This document shows, one piece after another, positions 7,131 to 8,625 of a stretch of 8,625 bases of DNA. Position 1 is the stretch's first letter. Each line of letters begins with the position of its first letter. The stretch comes from an uncultured Mycoplasma sp. (GTDB lineage: Bacteria > Bacillota_I > Bacilli_A > Mycoplasmatales > Metamycoplasmataceae). The stretch covers positions 1-8,625 of the forward strand of contig CASDWL010000011.1 of NCBI GenBank assembly GCA_949284615.1. Direction: 5' to 3'. The translations under genes were made by a program, and so were the position numbers. Under the pieces are notes generated by a model. It had not been told where the DNA came from. It did no database searches and worked only from the letters and a program-made list of their open reading frames with translations.

Positions 7131-8474
7131 TTAGATTTCACTTAATTTAATTTTGATGTTTTTTAAAGCATCTTTTACTGTTTCATTAATTTTCAATTGA
7201 TAATCTATTTTATCAATAGAAGCCATAACAGTTGAATGATCTCTATCTTTAAATAATTTTCCTATATCTTTGTAAGTTAAATTAGTAATATTTCTAATCA
7301 TCCACATAGAAATTTGCCTAGCTAAAACAATTTCCTGTCTTCTTGATTTTCCTTGAATTTCTGCTTTAGATAATTTATAATATTTTGCAATAATATCAAT
7401 AATTTTTTCTGGTGTAATTGATTTGTTTTCCTTTGATATAGTTGAAAACATTTGAGACACAATATTATATGTATATTTAATATTTTGAATATTTTTTTGT
7501 TTATTTCATTCTATCTTATTAATTGCACCTTCTAATGTTCTAATGGAAGATGCATGATTTCGTACTATAAATTTAATGGCTTCTGATTCTCAATCTTGTG
7601 GATCTATATCGTGTTTAATTAACTTGCATTCAAATATTTTCATCAAATCTTTTAAAGAAGGCCTGTATATTTCTTGGGTTATACCGCCTTGAAATCTAGT
7701 AATAAATCTTTCTTCAAATCCTCCTAATAATTCAGGATTTTTATCAGAAGCAATTACAATTTGTTTATTTTGTTCAATATTATAATTGATTATATTAAAC
7801 AAGATATTTAAAGTCGCTGTTTTAGATCCAAATATTTGAATATCATCAAAAAATAAAACATCAAAATTTTTATAATACTCTACTATTTCTGCTAATTTGT
7901 TTTGATCTGAATTTATTAAAAAAGAAGTTACTTTTTTAATAAACTGTTCAGGATTTATGTAACATACATTTTTATTTAATTTAACTAATTCATTTCCTAT
8001 AGCATGTAAAAAATGTGTTTTACCCATTCCAGATGATGAATGAATGAAAATTGGATTATAAGTAACTTTGTTTTCTATAGATAACATTTTATTACCTAAC
8101 ATAATAATGTCTTTATTAAAATCTGCTTCTATATAATCTTGTCACAAGAAATTTTTATTTAAATTTGAATTTTTATGGATAGAAAATATTTTGTCATTTT
8201 TTATATGAACTCCAAATTCATCTCTTGAGGTAATTATTATAATGGAGTTAATTCCAAAAATATAATGAACCGCTTCATTTATATTTGAAAAGAAATTTTT
8301 TTTAATATACTTTGCATCATTAGATGTAGACAAGATGAAATATACTTTTTTATCATTAGATGACAATGCTATTTTGGCACCTTTATAAAAAGAATTATAT
8401 GTTTGATCATCTGAAATTTCTTTTAGCTTTTTTAATACTAAATCAGTACTAGAATTATCTATATTAATACTCAT
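7131..8474 (-). CDS. dnaA: Chromosomal replication initiator protein DnaA
   Basis: This 447-residue AAA+ protein binds DnaA boxes and opens the origin. Domain I is about residues 10-75 (LKKLKEISDDQTYNSFYKG onward), followed by a short domain II. The AAA+ domain III starts near 111. Its P-loop reads SSSGMGKTH (146-154), with Ser where the first Gly of the usual GGxGxGKT stands. Walker B is VLFFDDIQ (206-213), sensor I is in IASDKNP (241-247), and the box VII arginine finger is Arg260 in ERFITRF. Domain IV carries the DnaA signature KDRDHSTVMAS (409-419), where most DnaAs have GGRDH[ST]TV; the base-contacting RDHST core is kept. Trp111, 295 and 324 are TGA-coded. The ATG at 8474 has no Shine-Dalgarno; a TGATAAAAT extended -10 ends six bases upstream, so the mRNA may be leaderless. 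The next gene downstream is lon, not dnaN. Confidence 0.96.
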
Positions 8475-8480
8475 AAATAT

Positions 8481-8489
8481 ATTTTATCA
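8481..8489 (-). promoter_or_regulatory. Candidate extended -10 of dnaA
   Basis: This is TGATAAAAT on the minus strand, that is, TGN plus TAAAAT (five of six to TATAAT), ending six bases before the dnaA ATG. The -35 zone falls on the 16-bp palindrome at 8497-8512 and contains no good hexamer, so polymerase recruitment may rely on the extended -10. A protein bound to the palindrome would cover the promoter. Confidence 0.4.
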
Positions 8490-8625
8490 AATACTGTTTT
8501 CCACGTGGAAAAAAATATAAAAAATTGCTTTTGGAAGCAATTCCCAAATTGTAATTACAATCGCAACACTTAATAAAATTATGAAAGGTTGGGGTTGTGA
8601 TTTTTTTATATAAAAAATCCTTCCA
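8484..8625 (-). CDS. Possible 3' end of an unknown membrane protein (alternative: non-coding)
   Basis: A minus-strand frame stays open from the window edge for 46 codons to a TAA at 8484-8486, ten bases before the dnaA ATG. It reads as a hydrophilic start with SQPQP, then a hydrophobic stretch FIILLSVAIVITIWELLPKA, and a short tail ending in a TGA-coded Trp. This looks like a terminal transmembrane helix. Against it: AT-rich non-coding DNA often gives such Phe/Ile/Leu strings, a second minus frame is also open over the same bases (8625 to about 8464), codons uncommon in the neighbours (CCC, AGG, GCG) occur, and three perfect inverted repeats fall inside it. I judge non-coding somewhat more likely. 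Confidence 0.27.
8497..8512. promoter_or_regulatory. 16-bp perfect palindrome TTTTCCACGTGGAAAA upstream of dnaA
   Basis: It is centred between 8504 and 8505 and is 22 bp from the dnaA ATG. Each strand reads TTTTCCACG, seven of nine to the DnaA box TTATCCACA, so it can be seen as two head-to-head overlapping DnaA boxes. The CACGTG core also recalls parS, but only 12 of 16 bases match TGTTTCACGTGAAACA. Binding by DnaA (autoregulation or origin function) or by a ParB-like protein is inferred from position and sequence. Confidence 0.55.
8509..8542 (-). terminator. Hairpin with T tail upstream of dnaA, candidate rho-independent terminator
   Basis: In plus-strand reading the arms AATTGCTT (8523-8530) and AAGCAATT (8535-8542) form a perfect 8-bp stem with a 4-nt loop. 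On the minus strand the stem runs into TTTT, then ATA and seven more T residues (8509-8515). It would end a leftward transcript entering from beyond the right edge before dnaA. If the open frame described at 8484-8625 is a real gene, this hairpin lies inside it and would not be a terminator. Confidence 0.5.
8548..8561. repeat. 14-bp perfect palindrome ATTGTAATTACAAT
   Basis: The sequence ATTGTAATTACAAT is its own reverse complement and lies 5 bp from the terminator-like hairpin. It could be an operator half-site pair or part of the origin. No specific regulator is recognised. Confidence 0.45.
8599..8619. repeat. AT-rich inverted repeat at the right edge
   Basis: The arms GATTTTTT (8599-8606) and AAAAAATC (8612-8619) pair around the loop TATAT. 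It may be a weak hairpin or an easily melted stretch near the origin. Confidence 0.3.

Noticed and set aside
4531..8474. In-frame TGA codons that seem to break lon, nadE, the azoreductase and dnaA into fragments, as if pseudogenes
   Set aside because: All fragments of each gene share one frame, join at the residues where the family continues, and place Trp at conserved spots such as Lon LPW. This is the Mollicute code, not decay.
8497..8512. The palindrome as a true parS site
   Set aside because: Only 12 of 16 bases match, with differences at symmetric positions, and no parB gene is visible. It is kept as a palindrome of unknown binder.
8581..8613. A short plus-strand frame starting ATG AAA as a possible rpmH start
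   Set aside because: It stops after ten codons and does not resemble the basic bL34 sequence.
1..8625. tRNA genes, CRISPR arrays, insertion sequences or integration sites
   Set aside because: The intergenic spaces are short (at most 151 bp), no cloverleaf or TTCRANNC-type T-arm was seen, and no spaced direct repeats or transposase-like frames are present.

Overview
The window reads as a wall-less, AT-rich Mollicute (Mycoplasma-like) chromosome segment. GC content is very low by eye. TGA is read as tryptophan throughout: with TGA as stop, DnaA, Lon, NadE, the azoreductase, the K+ channel and the 307-residue membrane protein all break at positions where the family expects, or tolerates, Trp (for example the Lon LPW motif). 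With the Mollicute code each becomes one continuous gene of normal family length. I cannot name the species from the sequence alone.

Layout, left to right. (1) 1-719, minus: the 5' part of a C39-peptidase ABC exporter, cut by the window edge. (2) 720-799: an 80-bp divergent promoter region. (3) 800-1957, plus: a six-TM voltage-gated-type K+ channel that appears to be leaderless. (4) 1958-1963: a 6-bp convergent gap with two AT-rich hairpins around it. (5) 1964-2158, minus: rpmF (bL32). (6) 2276-3199, minus: a four-TM protein of unknown function with an Asn-rich linker and a Rho-N/SAP-like helical motif. (7) 3214-3810, 3803-4525 and 4531-7035, all minus: azoreductase, nadE and lon, read in the order lon-nadE-azoreductase, with a 5-bp gap between lon and nadE and an 8-bp overlap between nadE and the azoreductase. 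(8) 7036-7130: the lon promoter with a CIRCE-type HrcA operator. (9) 7131-8474, minus: dnaA. (10) 8475-8625: a palindrome-rich region upstream of dnaA. It holds a 16-bp CCACGTGG-centred palindrome, a hairpin with a T tail, a 14-bp palindrome, and a competing open frame that could be the end of a membrane protein.

How the genes fit together. DnaA and its upstream palindromes suggest the chromosome origin is at or near the right edge. lon looks heat-shock controlled through HrcA/CIRCE. The tight packing behind it implies that NAD synthase and an NADH-using flavoenzyme, and possibly the membrane protein, are at least partly co-transcribed with the protease. The K+ channel and the peptide exporter share one divergent control region in which the two promoters overlap.

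Nothing here is a clearly new multi-gene defence or mobile system. The points most worth following are the palindromic region before dnaA, three genes whose -10 box lies exactly 6 nt from the ATG (leaderless candidates), the altered P-loop of DnaA, and the uncharacterised membrane protein with a nucleic-acid-type helical motif.
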